Positions 19,743-27,024 of a stretch of DNA of 64,000 bases are shown piece by piece. Below the pieces are notes generated by a model. It had not been told where the DNA came from, searched no databases, and was given only the letters and a program-made list of their open reading frames with translations. Positions within the stretch are counted from its first letter, which is position 1. Each line of letters starts with the position of its first letter. Origin of the DNA: Catellatospora sichuanensis (GTDB lineage Bacteria; Actinomycetota; Actinomycetes; Mycobacteriales; Micromonosporaceae); assembly GCF_007483665.1 (NCBI RefSeq), contig NZ_ML660185.1, positions 1-64,000 of the forward strand, read 5' to 3'. The translations under genes and the position numbers were made by a program.

Positions 19743-20288
19743 ATGTCTGCTCCGATCGTGGTGGCTGTCAGCCGGGACGACGAACACCGGTTCAGCAAGC
19801 TGAACACCGACGAGATCGAACTGATCGCGGGGCTCGGGGTGGCCGGGGACGCCCATGCGGGCGTGACCGTGCAGCACCTGTCCCGGGTCGCCGTCGACCC
19901 GACCCAGCCCAACCTGCGCCAGGTCCACCTGATCCACGCCGAGCTGCACGACGAGGTGCGCGAGCAGGGTTTCGAGGTCGCGCCGGGCCAGCTCGGCGAG
20001 AACATCACCACCCGCGGTCTGGACCTGCTCTCGCTGCCCCGGGGCACGGTGCTGCGCATCGGCCCGCTGGCCGCCGTCGAGGTGACGGGCCTGCGCAACC
20101 CCTGCGCGCAGATCGACGGGCTGCAGGGCGGGCTGCTCAAGCAGGTCGTCCACCGCGACGACGACGGCAACCTGATCCGCAAGGCCGGCATCATGAGCAT
20201 CGTGCTGACCGGCGGCCCGGTGCGCCCCGGCGACACGGTCACGGTCGAGCTGCCCGCCGAACCGCACCTGCCGCTCGAACGCGTCTGA
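19743..20288 (+). CDS. MOSC domain protein
   Basis: 181 residues from ATG 19743; an upstream ATG at 19680 would add residues unlike the family. It is a stand-alone MOSC (molybdenum cofactor sulfurase C-terminal) domain, with GDAHAG near residue 37, GQLGENITTRG, and the conserved cysteine in RNPCAQID. MOSC proteins are thought to bind sulfur carried on that cysteine or act in molybdenum cofactor chemistry or N-hydroxy compound reduction. A second, more distant MOSC protein occurs at 50125-50598. Confidence 0.85.
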   Translation: MSAPIVVAVSRDDEHRFSKLNTDEIELIAGLGVAGDAHAGVTVQHLSRVAVDPTQPNLRQVHLIHAELHDEVREQGFEVAPGQLGENITTRGLDLLSLPRGTVLRIGPLAAVEVTGLRNPCAQIDGLQGGLLKQVVHRDDDGNLIRKAGIMSIVLTGGPVRPGDTVTVELPAEPHLPLERV

Positions 20289-20340
20289 CCACCGCCCGGC
20301 GGACCACGGCCAGGTTTCCCGCGACCGACGTGCCGGAGGC

Positions 20341-21066
20341 TCAGCCGAGGCGTTCGACGGTCACCGGGATCAGGCCGTGGGCGCGGGCCAGCTGCCGCAG
20401 ATCACGCAGCAGCGCGGGCACCGCAGCGGCGGGGCCGTCGCGCAGGCAGGCGGTCAGGTCGACGGCCCAGCCCAGGCCCGGCCCGACCCGGCGCAGCTCC
20501 CAGCTCAGCTCGTGCCCGTCCACCTCGCGGTGCGCCCGCCCCACAAGGCGGCCCGACGGGTCTTCGGCCGGCTCGACCGGCTCCAGCCGCCACCACAGCC
20601 GCAGGCACTGCAGCCCGTGCCGATCCAGCTCGCCCGCGAACAGGATCCGGTAGACGTGCCGGTCCCGGAAGCCAGGCGGGGCCTGCGCCGGGCCGAGTCG
20701 CAGCAGCGGGGCGGAGGGCAATGGGAGGAAGTCGCCGAACCGCGCCCGCAGCCACGGCTCGTCCGGCAGCGCGTCACCGCCGAGCAGCCGCAACGCGGCC
20801 TGGGCGGCGTCGCCGTCGACGGCGCGCACCCGTGCGCGCACCAGCTCGTCGGCGCGCAGGTCGCGGCTGAGCGCGGGGGTGCAACGCCACGAGCGTTCGG
20901 TCGCCGTCCAGGTGACGTTGTCGATGCCGATCGCGGTGCCGTCGTCCCGCAGCACCATGTCCTCGACGACGACTGCCTCCGGGCGGGCGGAGTCGTCGGC
21001 GGCGAGCAGGTAGTAGTCCAGCTGCCTGGGGTGTGGGGACGGGAGGGGCATGTGCAGATGATGCAC
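20341..21066 (-). CDS. Hypothetical protein
   Basis: Up to 241 residues; GTG 21066 or ATG 21051 could be the start and neither has a strong ribosome site. The first third reads as a beta-rich domain (YYLLAADD, VVVEDMVLRDDGTAIGIDNVTW), and the middle contains RDRHVYRILFAGELDRHGLQCLRLWW, which looks like a conserved core. There is no signal peptide or membrane segment, so it is probably cytoplasmic. I do not recognise the family. It converges with the MOSC gene and lies downstream of the SRPBCC gene on the same strand. Confidence 0.55.
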   Translation of the reverse strand: MHHLHMPLPSPHPRQLDYYLLAADDSARPEAVVVEDMVLRDDGTAIGIDNVTWTATERSWRCTPALSRDLRADELVRARVRAVDGDAAQAALRLLGGDALPDEPWLRARFGDFLPLPSAPLLRLGPAQAPPGFRDRHVYRILFAGELDRHGLQCLRLWWRLEPVEPAEDPSGRLVGRAHREVDGHELSWELRRVGPGLGWAVDLTACLRDGPAAAVPALLRDLRQLARAHGLIPVTVERLG

Positions 21067-21193
21067 CCTGCCGGGCGGGTCTGCGCACCTTGACCCGCCG
21101 CGGGGCGGACCGCTCAGCCGTCCGTCGGGGCGATCCGCAGGCGGTCGCCGCGGATGACGGGCGTGATCTGTTCCGCCAGGGCCGTCATGGTTG

Positions 21194-21688
21194 TCAGTGC
21201 CGGGCGACGCGCTCCAGTCTCACCTCGGCCAGCGCGCGGGCGTCGTAGGTGTTCTCGCGGTTCTCGGCGAAGTCGGCCAGCCGGCTCAGCGCCTCCTTAT
21301 TGCGGCCGTGCAGCACCAGGTCGTTGAGCTTGTTGCGGAACGCCAGCAGCGGGCCGCGGGCGAAGTCCTCGACGAGGGTCACCAGCGTCGACGTGGCGTC
21401 CAGCCGGACCAGGCGGAAGTCCACGACGGCCTCGCCGAGCGGCCACATGCGGGCCCGCATCACCAGCCGGTACGGTGCCTCGCACCGCACCACGTGGGTG
21501 ACGTCGGCGGTCGACAGCGGCCACGGCCCGACCTTGTGGTGCAGCCGGCTGCCGAGGGCGGGCCAGGAGGAGTCGACATCCCTGATGTGCGCGGTGCCGA
21601 CGACCCAGTCCGCGTACGTCCAGCCGTCGGCGAGGACGGCGAAGACGCGCTCGGGCGAGGCCGCGATGACGCGTTCGGTTCGTGCCAT
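21194..21688 (-). CDS. SRPBCC (START-like) family protein
   Basis: 164 residues. The START/Bet v1 fold is recognisable from the start (ERVIAASPERVFAVLADGWTYADWVVG), the central VDSSWPALGSRLHHKVGPWPL, and a long C-terminal helix with FRNKLNDLVLHGRNKEALSRLADF. Such proteins bind small hydrophobic ligands or act as polyketide-type cyclases; this one resembles the single-domain actinobacterial members annotated only as SRPBCC. It is cytoplasmic. Downstream lies a 24-codon ORF that I did not accept as a gene. A 77-bp-family repeat separates it from the PRC-barrel gene. Confidence 0.8.
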   Translation of the reverse strand: MARTERVIAASPERVFAVLADGWTYADWVVGTAHIRDVDSSWPALGSRLHHKVGPWPLSTADVTHVVRCEAPYRLVMRARMWPLGEAVVDFRLVRLDATSTLVTLVEDFARGPLLAFRNKLNDLVLHGRNKEALSRLADFAENRENTYDARALAEVRLERVARH

Positions 21689-21754
21689 GGCGGAGTCGTA
21701 CCCCGGTTGGGAACGAACTATGCATATCGCCCATATACCTCGAGTGCCCGCCTA

Positions 21755-21841
21755 TGATCCACCGACTTGCCAGGCAGTTGTGGGTATCTTGACCGGCTGT
21801 TCGCCCAGGTGCCTGGCAAGTCGGGCGATCAAGGGGGGAAA
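21755..21841. repeat. 77-bp palindromic repeat family, copy 3
   Basis: Perfect 14-base arms cgacttgccaggca (21763-21776) and tgcctggcaagtcg (21820-21833), with gggtatcttgacc and gatcaaggg as in the other copies. It lies between the divergent SRPBCC and PRC-barrel genes. Confidence 0.88.
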
Positions 21842-21846
21842 CGGCG

Positions 21847-21871
21847 GGTTAGCGGGGTTCCGGAGCGGGTA
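21847..21871 (+). promoter_or_regulatory. Candidate SigB-type promoter of the PRC-barrel gene
   Basis: GGTT (21847-21850), a 16-base spacer and GGGTA (21867-21871) fit the GNNT-N15/16-GGGTA pattern of actinobacterial stress sigma factors. The start codon is 45 bases downstream. Confidence 0.45.
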
Positions 21872-21915
21872 GGCGGTCGTCGTCAGCACCAGTCCAACGA
21901 GGAGGAGGAATACTC

Positions 21916-22299
21916 ATGACTGCCATGAACCCGATCCCCTGGGACCCGTGGAGCTACAGCGCGGACCTCGACTACAAGACGACGGACGAAGGCGGGGACC
22001 GCTCGATCGTCGGCTTCCACGTCGAGGCCGTCGACGGCGGTATCGGCAAGATCGATGAAGCGACCGGGGCCGTCGGCGCCAGCTACATCGTGGTCGACAC
22101 CGGTCCGTGGATCTTCGGCAGTAAGCGGATGCTTCCCGCGGGAGTCGTGAACAACATCGACTTTCTCGAGGAGAAGGTGTACGTGAACCGCACGAAGGAC
22201 CAGATCAAGGACGCTCCGGAGTACGACCCGGACCGCCGCGACGAAACGCTGTACCGCGACGAGGTCGGCACGTACTACGCCGACCGCGAGCGTCGGTGA
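21916..22299 (+). CDS. PRC-barrel domain protein
   Basis: 127 residues with one PRC-barrel: GFHVEAVDGGIGKIDEAT, then SYIVVDTGPWIFG and a turn with LPAGVV. The acidic C-terminal tail (EYDPDRRDETLYRDEVGTYYADRE) is typical of stand-alone stress-related PRC-barrel proteins in actinomycetes, which are thought to mediate RNA or protein contacts; the exact role is unknown. Strong gaggagg ribosome site before ATG 21916. A SigB-like promoter precedes it, and a very strong terminator follows, so it is monocistronic. Confidence 0.85.
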   Translation: MTAMNPIPWDPWSYSADLDYKTTDEGGDRSIVGFHVEAVDGGIGKIDEATGAVGASYIVVDTGPWIFGSKRMLPAGVVNNIDFLEEKVYVNRTKDQIKDAPEYDPDRRDETLYRDEVGTYYADRERR

Positions 22300-22306
22300 C
22301 GAGGTG

Positions 22307-22348
22307 AAAAGGACGGGCCCCGGCGTTCACGCCGGGGCCCGTCCTTTT
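22307..22348 (+). terminator. Intrinsic terminator of the PRC-barrel gene
   Basis: Perfect 19-base arms aaaaggacgggccccggcg (22307-22325) and its complement (22330-22348) around the loop ttca, ending in cctttt. It starts eight bases after the stop codon. Confidence 0.92.
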
Positions 22349-22380
22349 CCGTCTCTTCGTGTGTCCGTGCGGGACCGCGA

Positions 22381-22456
22381 GATCATTCGACCTGCCGGGC
22401 AACCGTGCGTATCTTGAGGGCCCTTTCGGCCATGTGCCAGGCAAACCGGGCGATCA
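22381..22456. repeat. 77-bp palindromic repeat family, copy 4
   Basis: It begins gatcattcgacctgccgggc, contains the shared gtgcgtatcttga and ends gtgccaggcaaaccgggcg; the arms pair with several mismatches. It is only 540 bases from copy 3. Confidence 0.8.
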
Positions 22457-22509
22457 TGGGGCGCGATGCGTGAGGCGGGCCACTTCGGGTCGGGAATGGA
22501 TCTGGGCGG

Positions 22510-22534
22510 GTTTGCGGGTGTTGCGAAGCGGGCA
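22510..22534 (+). promoter_or_regulatory. Candidate SigB-type promoter of the GlsB/YeaQ-like gene
   Basis: GTTT (22510-22513), 16 bases, and GGGCA (22530-22534) match the same spacing as upstream of the PRC-barrel gene; the GTG start lies 35 bases downstream. Confidence 0.45.
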
Positions 22535-22568
22535 TTTGCTTGGCAACTACAGGGAAAGGAAGGACACC

Positions 22569-22841
22569 GTGGAAATCACCGGTATCTTCACCGCGATCAT
22601 CATCGGTCTGGTCATCGGTGTGCTCGGTCGGCTGGTCCTGCCGGGCCGCCAGTCCATCGCGCTGTGGCTGACCATCGTCATCGGCGTCGCCGCGGCGCTG
22701 CTGGGCACGTTCGTCGCCGGAGCCTTCGACGTGGCCGCCACGGGCGGCGTCGACTGGCTGGAACTCCTCTTCCAGATCGGATTCGCGGCGCTGGGCGTGG
22801 CGCTGGTCGCGCCGATCGCATCGCGGTCGAACGTCGACTGA
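22569..22841 (+). CDS. GlsB/YeaQ/YmgE-like stress response membrane protein
   Basis: 90 residues with three predicted membrane helices: ITGIFTAIIIGLVIGVLGRLVLPG, LWLTIVIGVAAALLGTFVAG (after the family's conserved RLVLPG turn) and LLFQIGFAALGVALVAPI. This is the transglycosylase-associated (GlsB/YeaQ/YmgE) family, small inner-membrane proteins linked to envelope stress whose biochemical role is unknown. GTG 22569 follows aaggaagg at a good distance; upstream in-frame starts would translate the repeat and promoter. A convergent terminator follows. Confidence 0.88.
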   Translation: MEITGIFTAIIIGLVIGVLGRLVLPGRQSIALWLTIVIGVAAALLGTFVAGAFDVAATGGVDWLELLFQIGFAALGVALVAPIASRSNVD

Positions 22842-22853
22842 CACCGCAGCCAC

Positions 22854-22886
22854 GATGCGGGCCGGGCACGATGCCCGGCCCGCATC
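22854..22886. terminator. Bidirectional terminator between YeaQ-like and hydrolase genes
   Basis: Perfect 15-base arms gatgcgggccgggca (22854-22868) and tgcccggcccgcatc (22872-22886) around cga. It separates convergent genes and overlaps the stop codon of the hydrolase. Confidence 0.88.
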
Positions 22887-23520
22887 AGGCTGTCCGGGCC
22901 CGATCCGGCTCGCTCGACCGGGGTGTCCGGGCCGCCACGAAGCCGCCGACGAGCCGGTGCCAGTGGCGGGCGCGGCGCACCATGCCGTGGCCGTCGCCGG
23001 TGACGCGCAGGAAGGTCACGTGCGCGCCGGCCTGTTCGGCCGCGGCGGCGTACCGGCGGGAGGCGGCCGGGTCGGTGATCCGGTCGGCGTCGCCGTGGGC
23101 GATGAGGACGGTGCGCCCGGCGAGCTGTTCGACCGGGTCGCCGGGCTCGATCCACGGGGCGAGCGCGCAGACGGCGGTGACCTGCGGATCGCCCGCGCCC
23201 CACAGGGCGGCACGCCCGCCCATCGAATGCCCGACCAGGATGACGGGTAGCCGCGGGTGGCGCTCGCGGGCCCGGTCCAGGGCCCATGCCAGGTCACGGA
23301 CCGGGTCGGCGGCCGCGCCGTTCCAGCCGCGATAGCGGTAGCGCAGCCGCCAGACGGTGACGTAGCCGGGCATGGCCCGCTGGAACGGGAGCATGCGCAG
23401 GTACGCGGCCCGGCCGCGATGGGCCCGGCCGTGCCCGTGCTCCGCCCCGCCGTGCAGCAGGATCACCAGCGCGCGGGGGCTGCCTGCGGCTGCACGGACC
23501 TCCAGCGCGGGTTCGCGCAT
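22885..23520 (-). CDS. Alpha/beta hydrolase
   Basis: 211 residues from ATG 23520, which has agggagc six bases upstream; longer in-frame starts give a low-complexity leader. The fold is clear: oxyanion LLHGG, nucleophile elbow GHSMGG (Ser), acid in AHGDADR and histidine in TGDGHG. It resembles the small dienelactone-hydrolase or carboxylesterase-like members, probably cytoplasmic; substrate unknown. It converges with the GlsB/YeaQ-like gene. Confidence 0.85.
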   Translation of the reverse strand: MREPALEVRAAAGSPRALVILLHGGAEHGHGRAHRGRAAYLRMLPFQRAMPGYVTVWRLRYRYRGWNGAAADPVRDLAWALDRARERHPRLPVILVGHSMGGRAALWGAGDPQVTAVCALAPWIEPGDPVEQLAGRTVLIAHGDADRITDPAASRRYAAAAEQAGAHVTFLRVTGDGHGMVRRARHWHRLVGGFVAARTPRSSEPDRARTA

Positions 23521-23801
23521 GTCTGCTCCCTGGATCGCCGTATGCCCGTGTTCCGGCCGCCGACCCGCCGTGGCACTTCCGGCGGGCCGGACCTTCATTG
23601 TCTCCCGGTCGCCGTGGCCGAGGTCCGCCGCGCTGCGGGCGGTCGGCGGGCCGCGGCGCCATGCCTTCGCAGCGGGCTTGTGGGCGGGAGCGGGAGTCCG
23701 CATTCGCCGGTGAGGGGACGACCGCCGGGGATACCATGATGATCATCGCCGTATTCCGGCGATTTGTCCTGTCTGCGGTTGGCCCGGATTGGAGTACCGG
23801 C

Positions 23802-24245
23802 ATGGACATGAAGCTCGAGGTTCTGGTGGTTCCGGTCTCCGATGTGGACCGCGCGAAGGCCTTCTACGAGATGCTGGGCTTCCGGATGGACATCGACTAC
23901 GTCGGCGACGAGGGCTTCCGGGTGGTGCAGCTGACCCCTCCCGGGTCCGAGTGTGCCGTGATCATCGGCACCGGGATCTCCACCGCCGTGCCCGGCTCGC
24001 TGGACAACCTGCACCTCGTGGTCACCGACATCGAGCAGGCCCGTGCGGAGCTGATCGGCAGGGGCGCCGAGGTGGGCGAGGTGTTCCATGACGCGGGCGG
24101 GATCTTCCACCACATCGGGAACAAGGCGCGGGTGGCGGGGCCGCAACCGGAGCGGGCCGACTACGGCTCGTTCGCCGAGTTCAAGGACCCGGATGGCAAC
24201 GGCTGGGTGCTCCAGGAGATCCGGGTTCGGGCTCCGGGCCGCTGA
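23802..24245 (+). CDS. VOC family (glyoxalase/bleomycin-resistance fold) protein
   Basis: 147 residues from ATG 23802 with ggag nine bases upstream. The single VOC module pattern runs from VLVVPVSDVDRAKAFYEMLGF to FKDPDGNGWVLQE, with an insertion between the two beta-alpha-beta units. Metal-ligand positions characteristic of the fold (His in LHLVV, Glu in LQE) are present, so it may be a metal-dependent enzyme, for example a dioxygenase- or lyase-like member; the substrate cannot be named. Monocistronic, followed by the MarR operon. Confidence 0.85.
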   Translation: MDMKLEVLVVPVSDVDRAKAFYEMLGFRMDIDYVGDEGFRVVQLTPPGSECAVIIGTGISTAVPGSLDNLHLVVTDIEQARAELIGRGAEVGEVFHDAGGIFHHIGNKARVAGPQPERADYGSFAEFKDPDGNGWVLQEIRVRAPGR

Positions 24246-24331
24246 CGGAAGAAATCATCGGGTACGCCCGCCCGGCCTTGCGCCCGGCGCTGGGCCTCGC
24301 TTGCCTGAGGATTAGTGGCATGTCATCATTG

Positions 24332-24344
24332 TGTGCCTAGCACA
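24332..24344. promoter_or_regulatory. Candidate MarR operator
   Basis: TGTGC-CTA-GCACA is a perfect dyad located 38 bases before the marR start, in the right place for autoregulation. Confidence 0.5.
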
Positions 24345-24381
24345 TAGTGAGCATGCATCACGATATCCGAGGAGCGGGCCT

Positions 24382-24846
24382 GTGGCCGAGGCACGGCACA
24401 TCGCGGCACTCGACCGCGTGCTCGAACTGGTCGTGCTGCTCGACAAGGACATGACCGAGAGCCTGGCCAAGGAGGGGCTCACCCCGTCCCGGACCACGCT
24501 GCTGTGGCTGCTGCGCAGCAACGGGCCGAGCACCCAGCGGGTGCTGGCCGACGGGCTCGGCGTCAGCGCGCGCACCGTCACGGGCCTGGTCGACGGGCTG
24601 GAGGCCACGGGCTTCGTGACCAGGCAGCCGCACCCCACCGACCGCCGGGCGATTCTCGTCTCGTTCACCGAGCGTGGCGCGGCCGTCGTCGCGGCGATGG
24701 AGCAGCAGCAGGGCGGGTTCGCCGACCTGCTGTTCGGCGGCATGCCCGAGCAGCGGTTCGAGTGCCTGTACGCGGGCCTCGGCGAGATCGTGGACCGGCT
24801 GCGCGCGGCCGGTCTGACCACCACCCCCCACGAGGAGCCCTCATGA
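24382..24846 (+). CDS. MarR family transcriptional regulator
   Basis: 154 residues from GTG 24382, which has ggag seven bases upstream; the ATG-like start at 24331 would begin within the operator. The winged-helix domain reads LTPSRTTLLWLLRSNGPST, then LADGLGVSARTVTGLVDGLE and the wing TRQPHPTDRRAILVS. It likely represses its own operon until an aromatic or drug ligand binds. It overlaps the downstream membrane protein by ATGA, so that protein is the main candidate target. Confidence 0.88.
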   Translation: MAEARHIAALDRVLELVVLLDKDMTESLAKEGLTPSRTTLLWLLRSNGPSTQRVLADGLGVSARTVTGLVDGLEATGFVTRQPHPTDRRAILVSFTERGAAVVAAMEQQQGGFADLLFGGMPEQRFECLYAGLGEIVDRLRAAGLTTTPHEEPS

Positions 24847-25502
24847 CACCCCCGGCGACGCGGCACAGCTGGACGCAGATCTGGCGGCTGATCCGCCGGC
24901 TCTGGGCGTACGAGATCGCCATGTGGCGCAGCCTCTACCGCTGGACCCTGCGCCGCCCGCCGGTGACCGAAGCCGGAGCGGTGGCGTTCGGGCAGGCCAA
25001 GTCGACGACGCCGGTCATCTGGGTGTTCATCGTGCTGTCCGCGATCGAGATCCCGGCCGTCGACCTGCTGCTGCCGTGGGAGAGCGCCCGGCTGACCGTG
25101 GCGTTCCTGGGCGTGTACGGCCTGGTCTGGATGGTCGGCCTGCTGGCCATGGTGAAGACGCACCCGCACGTGGTCGCCCCCTCCGGGTTGCGGCTGCGGC
25201 AGTCGGCGACGGTGCTGCTGCCGGTCCCGTGGGAGAACGTGGTCTCGGTCAGCACCCGCAACCGGTCGCTGCCGACGGGCCGCACGTTCCAGTACGAGCA
25301 GACCCCCGACGGCACCGTGCTGAGCGTCGTCATCCTCAGCCAGACCAACGTGGACATCGTGTTGCGTGAGCCCACCGTGTTCGATCTGCCGAAGGGCCCG
25401 ACGGAGCCCGTCACCGAGCTGAGGATCTGGGCTGACGAGCCGAAGGACATGGTCGCCGAGGCCCGCGAGCACCTGCTGCAGGCGAGCGCCCGCGCGGCCT
25501 GA
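24843..25502 (+). CDS. Membrane protein of unknown function in a marR operon
   Basis: 219 residues. After a basic, Trp-rich N-terminus (WRLIRRLWAYEIAMWRSLYRW), two hydrophobic helices (VIWVFIVLSAIEIPAVDLLL and AFLGVYGLVWMVGLLAMV) are followed by a soluble beta-rich domain containing LRLRQSATVLLPVPWENVVSV. The layout is like PH-domain-type membrane proteins of actinobacteria, but I cannot name the family. It is translated by ATGA overlap from the MarR gene, which suggests that the pair responds to the same signal. Confidence 0.7.
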   Translation: MTPPATRHSWTQIWRLIRRLWAYEIAMWRSLYRWTLRRPPVTEAGAVAFGQAKSTTPVIWVFIVLSAIEIPAVDLLLPWESARLTVAFLGVYGLVWMVGLLAMVKTHPHVVAPSGLRLRQSATVLLPVPWENVVSVSTRNRSLPTGRTFQYEQTPDGTVLSVVILSQTNVDIVLREPTVFDLPKGPTEPVTELRIWADEPKDMVAEAREHLLQASARAA

Positions 25503-25520
25503 GCGCCGAGGACCGTCCGC

Positions 25521-25553
25521 AGCCCATGATCACACTTGTCGTGATCATGGGCT
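25521..25553. terminator. Stem-loop after the MarR/membrane protein operon
   Basis: Perfect 13-base arms agcccatgatcac (25521-25533) and gtgatcatgggct (25541-25553) around acttgtc. It starts 19 bases after the stop codon. It lacks a U-tract and may be another dispersed palindrome. Confidence 0.65.
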
Positions 25554-25753
25554 GTCCTCGTCGAATGGTGCCTTATAGCAGTTCAGAGGCCGCCTTTGTC
25601 GTCGTCGCGCACCGCACGGACCGTGCAGCCCACCTGTTGCAACGAGTCCGTCAGCTGCGCCCGGGGACGAAATGGCAGCTCAGCGCGGGATCGAATACCT
25701 CTCCGCGGTCGCGGAACCGGTGCCGCATCTGGTGTGCGCAGCGTTTCGGCAGG

Positions 25754-26950
25754 TCAGGTCCAGCGGCGGACGTACACGCCGTCGGGGTCGAAGCGTGCGG
25801 CCTGCCGGTCGGGGCTGAAGCGGCGGTACGGCTTGGTGTCGGTCCCGGTCCCGGCCACCCACTGCCAGTTGCCGTGGTTGTTGGCCACGTCGGCGTCGAT
25901 CAGCAGCCGGTTGTACCAGGCCGCGCCGTCGCGCCAGTCCAATCCGAGGGTCTTGGTCAGGTAGGACGCGGTGACCAGCCGGGCCCGGTTGTGCATCCAG
26001 CCCTCGGCCGCGAGCTGCTTCATGCCCGCGTCCACGATGGGCACCCCGGTCTCGCCCGCCTGCCACGCCTGCAGCGCCACCGGGTCGTCCTTCCACTGCT
26101 CCTGCGCGCCCGGCCGGTAGGCCTGCGTGCCCAGCTTCGGGAATGCGGCCAGCAGCTGGTGGTAGAAGTCGCGCCAGCAGAGCTGCCGCAGGTATGCCTC
26201 GGGCATGCCGTCGGTGGTGGCCAGGGCGAGCGGGGACAGGCAGCCGAAGTGCAGGTACGGGCTCAGCCGGGAGGTGGCGTCGCCGGGCATGTCGTCGTGC
26301 CGCTCGGCGTACGCCGCGGCTCTGGTCTTCCAGTTCTTGAGGCGGCGCAGCGCCTCGCTCTCGCCGCCGGTCATCGGGTTCGGCGATTCGCTGCTCACCT
26401 CGCCGAGGGCCGCGCGCGGGTCGTCGCCGGTGACGCCGTCCGGAAGGTGGACCTTCCGGGGCGTGGCGACCGTGCCGCGCCAGCGCCGCGACTGCCAGGC
26501 CCGCCAGTACGGGGTGAACACCTTGTAGTGGTCGCCGCCGGTCGACGGGGTGACCTCGCCCGCGGGCACGACGGTGACACCGGGGAACAGCTTGAGCGCG
26601 AGCCGCTCGCGCGCGCAGGCCCGGGTGAGACGGTCCTGGCGGCGTGCGGCGTACGCGGAGACGTCGGCGGACAGCGCGATGCCCTGCGCCCCGACGGCGC
26701 GGGCCGTGCGTACCGCCTCGGCGACCGGGTCGCCGGAGCGCACCAGCAGGTCGCCGCCGCGCCGGCGCAGGCCGTCGCGCAGGTCCTGCAGGCTCTCCAG
26801 CAGGAAGCGGCGGCGGTTGTCCGGCACGGTCAGCGCCGGGTCGGCGACGAACAGCGGGACCACCCGTTCGGCGTTGGCGCAGGAGGCGGCCAGCGCGGGA
26901 TGATCGTGCACGCGCAGATCACGGGTCAACAGCAGGACGACGGTATTCAT
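25754..26950 (-). CDS. phrB: Deoxyribodipyrimidine photolyase, apparently shortened at the C-terminus
   Basis: 398 residues from ATG 26950, which has GGGGAtg seven bases upstream (ATG 26956 is possible). The antenna-binding N-terminal domain (VVLLLTRDLRVHDHPAL) and the FAD-binding core (TSRLSPYLHFGCLS, LCWRDFYHQ, GMKQLAAEGWMHNRARL, ANNHGNWQWVAGTGTD) are complete. The enzyme uses blue light to split cyclobutane pyrimidine dimers. The sequence ends at YVRRWT, while class I photolyases usually continue for roughly 50 residues past an RRW motif with an EPW and IVDH region; no such tail is found in any frame downstream. The gene is divergent from a B12-binding MerR regulator, a known light-response pairing. 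Confidence 0.9.
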   Translation of the reverse strand: MNTVVLLLTRDLRVHDHPALAASCANAERVVPLFVADPALTVPDNRRRFLLESLQDLRDGLRRRGGDLLVRSGDPVAEAVRTARAVGAQGIALSADVSAYAARRQDRLTRACARERLALKLFPGVTVVPAGEVTPSTGGDHYKVFTPYWRAWQSRRWRGTVATPRKVHLPDGVTGDDPRAALGEVSSESPNPMTGGESEALRRLKNWKTRAAAYAERHDDMPGDATSRLSPYLHFGCLSPLALATTDGMPEAYLRQLCWRDFYHQLLAAFPKLGTQAYRPGAQEQWKDDPVALQAWQAGETGVPIVDAGMKQLAAEGWMHNRARLVTASYLTKTLGLDWRDGAAWYNRLLIDADVANNHGNWQWVAGTGTDTKPYRRFSPDRQAARFDPDGVYVRRWT

Positions 26951-26956
26951 GATCAT

Positions 26957-27024
26957 CCCCAGGCGTCGGCGGGAGATAACGATGCAGCAATCAACGCAAC
27001 TGTACGCTGCGATAGGCTCCTGAG
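26957..27024. promoter_or_regulatory. Divergent phr / LitR-like promoter region
   Basis: The 68-base gap is relatively AT-rich. It contains imperfectly repeated gatgcagc (26981-26988) and gctgcgat (27006-27013), a possible binding dyad for the MerR-type regulator. TAGGCT (27013-27018) ends six bases before GTG 27025, so the regulator may be made from a leaderless transcript. Confidence 0.5.

Noticed and set aside
21114-21188. 24-codon ORF just downstream of the SRPBCC gene
   Set aside because: Too short for family recognition, no ribosome site and no conserved pattern; chance is likely.
25554-25753. Possible C-terminal exon-like remnant of the photolyase downstream of its stop
   Set aside because: None of the three frames contains the expected EPW or IVDH residues, so no frameshift repair is evident.
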